Source: Roseovarius sp.
GTDB taxonomy: Bacteria > Pseudomonadota > Alphaproteobacteria > Rhodobacterales > Rhodobacteraceae
Direction of reading: 5' to 3'
DNA: 64,000 nt
Assembly: GCA_021775255.1 (NCBI GenBank)
Contig: JAJFIA010000019.1
Span: 1-64,000 of the forward strand
Part shown: one piece after another, positions 62,119 to 64,000 of the stretch
How the letters are laid out: each line of letters begins with the position of its first letter
Numbering within the stretch: position 1 is the first letter of the stretch
Made by a program: the position numbers and the translations under genes
Notes under the pieces: generated by a model
Told to the model about the DNA's origin: nothing
Seen by the model: the letters and a program-made list of their open reading frames with translations, nothing else
The model's database searches: none

Positions 62119-63233
62119 CCCTGAAAGCAAACCACTTCTTCCTATGCTTTATGATTGCTGTCGGGCTGGCTGCCATCCCGGTCTCGGCAAGTCCGGTCCG
62201 GATCAAGGATCTGGTTGAGTTTGATGGCGTGCGTGGCAATGATCTGGTGGGATATGGCCTTGTTGTTGGCCTTAACGGCACCGGCGATGGCCTGCGCAAC
62301 GCGCCATTCACCGAAGAGATCATGTCAAATATTCTTGAGCGTCTTGGCGTCAATGTAACCGGCGAGCAATTCCGCCCGAAAAATGTGGCCGCTGTGTTTG
62401 TTACCGCCACCATGCCCGCATTTTCCCGCGCCGGGGGTAAGATTGATGTGACAGTCTCGGCCATTGGGGATGCAAAAAGCCTGCTGGGCGGCACCCTTGT
62501 GATGACTCCGTTAAATGCCGCTGATGGGCAGATTTATGCGGTATCCCAGGGGACAATCATTGCCGGTGGGGCCTCTGCCACAGGCGATGGCGGTGGCGTG
62601 GTTCAGGGTGTGCCCACATCCGGTGTGATCCCGTCAGGGGCGTATATTGAACGTGAGGTGGATTTTGATTTCTCGGCCCTTACGGACATGCGTCTGGCCC
62701 TGCGGGAACCGGATTTCACCACCGCGAGCAGGATTGAAGCCGCGATAAACGGCACCTTTGGCCGTGTCGTGGCCGTGATGCAGGATTCGGGTACAATCCA
62801 GCTTGATCTCACCCGCACTCAGCTACGCTCACCGGCCCATGTTATCATGCAGGTTGAGAATATCATGGTTGAGCCGGAGCGTAAGGCACGGGTTGTTGTT
62901 GATCAGCGCTCGGGCACCATTGTGATGGGGGATGATGTGAGAATTTCCAGAGTGGCCGTATCGCAGGGCAACCTGACACTGAGGGTTCAGGAAGCGCCAT
63001 TAGTCAGCCAGCCCAACCCGTTTGCCGATGGAGAAACCGTTATCGTGCCCCGAACCCAGGCTTCGATAAATGAAGAGCCGGGTATTGGCCTGGCGGAAGT
63101 GCCGCCCGGCACATCTCTATCAGAGGTCATTGCCGGCCTGAACGCGCTGGGTGTTTCGCCGCGCGACATGATCGACATTCTCAAAAGCATCAAAGCCGCT
63201 GGTGCCTTGCATGCTGAATTTGTTGTTCGGTAA
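62115..63233 (+). CDS. flgI: Flagellar P-ring protein FlgI
   Basis: A 372-residue periplasmic protein with a signal peptide (FFLCFMIAVGLAAIPVSA, ~8-25). Its mature start (VRIKDLVEFDGVRGNDLVGYG and GLVVGLNGTGDGLRN, adjoining) is highly conserved in FlgI, and ARVVVDQRSGTIVMGDDVRI plus a C-terminal GVSPRDMIDILKSIKAAGAL are hallmarks. It forms the P ring around the flagellar rod in the peptidoglycan layer. The ATG overlaps the flgL stop; it is the last gene of this block in the window and is followed by a twin-hairpin element. Confidence 0.96.
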   Translation: MTLKANHFFLCFMIAVGLAAIPVSASPVRIKDLVEFDGVRGNDLVGYGLVVGLNGTGDGLRNAPFTEEIMSNILERLGVNVTGEQFRPKNVAAVFVTATMPAFSRAGGKIDVTVSAIGDAKSLLGGTLVMTPLNAADGQIYAVSQGTIIAGGASATGDGGGVVQGVPTSGVIPSGAYIEREVDFDFSALTDMRLALREPDFTTASRIEAAINGTFGRVVAVMQDSGTIQLDLTRTQLRSPAHVIMQVENIMVEPERKARVVVDQRSGTIVMGDDVRISRVAVSQGNLTLRVQEAPLVSQPNPFADGETVIVPRTQASINEEPGIGLAEVPPGTSLSEVIAGLNALGVSPRDMIDILKSIKAAGALHAEFVVR

Positions 63234-63234
63234 A

Positions 63235-63342
63235 GGGTTTCGGGATCAAGGTGAGATACCACTTGAACCCGAAACCCATGTAACATTCATATGCCGAGCA
63301 GGTTTCTGCATTTTGCCGTGATTCAATGATATGTTGAAACGC
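63235..63342. repeat. Twin-hairpin intergenic element, copy D (degenerate)
   Basis: First hairpin 63235-63277 pairs GGGTTTCGGG with CCCGAAACCC and extends through TCAAG/CTTGA. The 23-nt spacer begins ATGTAACAT, shared with copy C. The second hairpin 63301-63342 is weak (GTTTCTGCAT with ATGTTGAAAC, 8 of 10) and ends GAAACGC. Total 108 bp. It lies between flgI and the convergent symporter gene and may also terminate them. Confidence 0.7.
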
Positions 63343-63375
63343 AACAGGATCGCCGCCGAAGTGGTGAAGTTTGAT

Positions 63376-64000
63376 TTATTCGGCAGCATCCGCATCCATA
63401 TCCTGAATGAGCCGTGTCTCCAAAAGCTGACCATTACGATAAAGGATCGGATAGGCCACTGCCGAGATATGTGAGTTCACATCACTCAGTGAACGCAGAG
63501 TTTCCAGATGCGCATCGCTGGTTTCAAAGCTCTCTACCCGACCTTCCTGCAATCGCCTGAGATGGCGTTTTCGGCTTCTGCGTTCGATATGTTTGATCTC
63601 TGTTTTTTCCATCACCAAAAGCCGGGCACTTTCCAGATCATCTGAGATCAGCACATTTGAGGCCAGTTTGAGATTGGCCATTACCGCCTCATGCAACCGC
63701 ACCAGTTCTGATAATCCCTCAGAGGAAAACCGCATGTTTTTATCGCGCTTTTCAGTTGCGATCGCTGTAAGACGTTTTGAAATCACATCCCCCGCTGTTT
63801 CAAGACGGATGGCATATTCCATCAATCCCCTGACAATTTTTGCTTCGGATTTTGTATAGTTTTCCATTGGCATCGACGCAACATATGAGCGGATCTCAGA
63901 CAGGGCGGCATTAACCGGCTGATCTTGTTCATGCACCATCCTGATCAGAGATTTATCGCCGGTTTTATAAATTTCGGGGACCGGGAGGAACATGCGCTCT
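63376..64000 (-). CDS. Na+/phosphate cotransporter-like protein, PhoU-like C-terminal part (partial)
   Basis: The minus-strand frame is open from the stop at 63376 past the right edge. The visible ~208 residues are helical and PhoU-like: NAALSEIRSYVASMPMENY, KSEAKIVRGLMEYAIRLETA, GDVISKRLTAIATEKRDKN and HLETLRSLSDVNSHISAVAY. This matches the C-terminal half of bacterial Na/Pi symporters, as in the complete paralogue at 20358-22175. The Met at 63993 is probably internal because the frame continues upstream (ER before it). The transporter part lies outside the window. Convergent with flgI. Confidence 0.75.
   Translation of the reverse strand, partial: ERMFLPVPEIYKTGDKSLIRMVHEQDQPVNAALSEIRSYVASMPMENYTKSEAKIVRGLMEYAIRLETAGDVISKRLTAIATEKRDKNMRFSSEGLSELVRLHEAVMANLKLASNVLISDDLESARLLVMEKTEIKHIERRSRKRHLRRLQEGRVESFETSDAHLETLRSLSDVNSHISAVAYPILYRNGQLLETRLIQDMDADAAE

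Noticed and set aside
23330..63342. GCGTTTCG repeats as a CRISPR array
   Set aside because: The four copies are tens of kilobases apart, palindromic in pairs, and have no cas genes or regular spacers.

Overview
The window looks like chromosomal DNA of a marine Rhodobacterales bacterium (Roseobacter group, Alphaproteobacteria). This rests on gene content rather than on a marker phylogeny: heterotetrameric sarcosine oxidase, tauR-xsc-pta-soeABC sulfonate genes, a DUF1523 protein, a TauR-type MocR regulator, an extensin-like protein, and a flagellar block in the order motB-flgE-flgK-flgL-flgI. Coding density is high and no stretch over 300 bp lacks a gene. I found no rRNA, tRNA, CRISPR array, prophage or intact transposase.

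Region by region: 1-8.9 kb is a creatine/sarcosine catabolic module: a GlxA-type regulator (cut by the left edge) divergent from soxBDAG, a P1-family hydrolase, a close creatinase match, and a TetR regulator. 9-10.5 kb has a Tat-exported cyclase-family protein and a DUF1523 membrane protein. 10.5-19.6 kb is a minus-strand sulfonate block: tauR, xsc and pta turn sulfoacetaldehyde into acetyl-CoA plus sulfite, and soeABC oxidises the sulfite to sulfate. 19.8-40.4 kb is mostly housekeeping: Na/phosphate symporter, gloB, clpA, an ExbB-like/OmpA-like membrane pair, chaC, tyrC-hisC, rpsD, polA, plus two c-type cytochromes behind a perfect FNR-type box.

40.4-50.4 kb holds a small Zn-ribbon gene missed by usual length cut-offs, an ABC ATPase without a permease, a HIT protein, a divergent glycosyltransferase/sulfotransferase pair, and a three-gene ABC importer of the 2-aminoethylphosphonate/iron type with a divergent DeoR regulator. 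50.4-54.2 kb is a decaying island: an inverted-repeat element, a taurine-type ABC permease with an in-frame TAG, its intact ATPase, a twice-damaged LysR gene and a gutted HisD-family gene; no substrate-binding protein remains. 54.2-57.2 kb encodes a three-domain fusion (small-molecule kinase, M23 peptidase, class-III PLP enzyme). 57.3-63.2 kb is the flagellar block, and the right edge cuts a second Na/phosphate symporter.

The most unusual non-coding signal is a family of four intergenic elements, each 107-108 bp: two hairpins of 41-43 nt with GTTTC/GAAAC outer stems, separated by exactly 23 nt (23330-23436, 34457-34563, 53441-53547, 63235-63342). A second regulatory pattern is a pair of CTGG-type direct repeats with 22-bp spacing upstream of both tauR and xsc, which fits operator sites for TauR.
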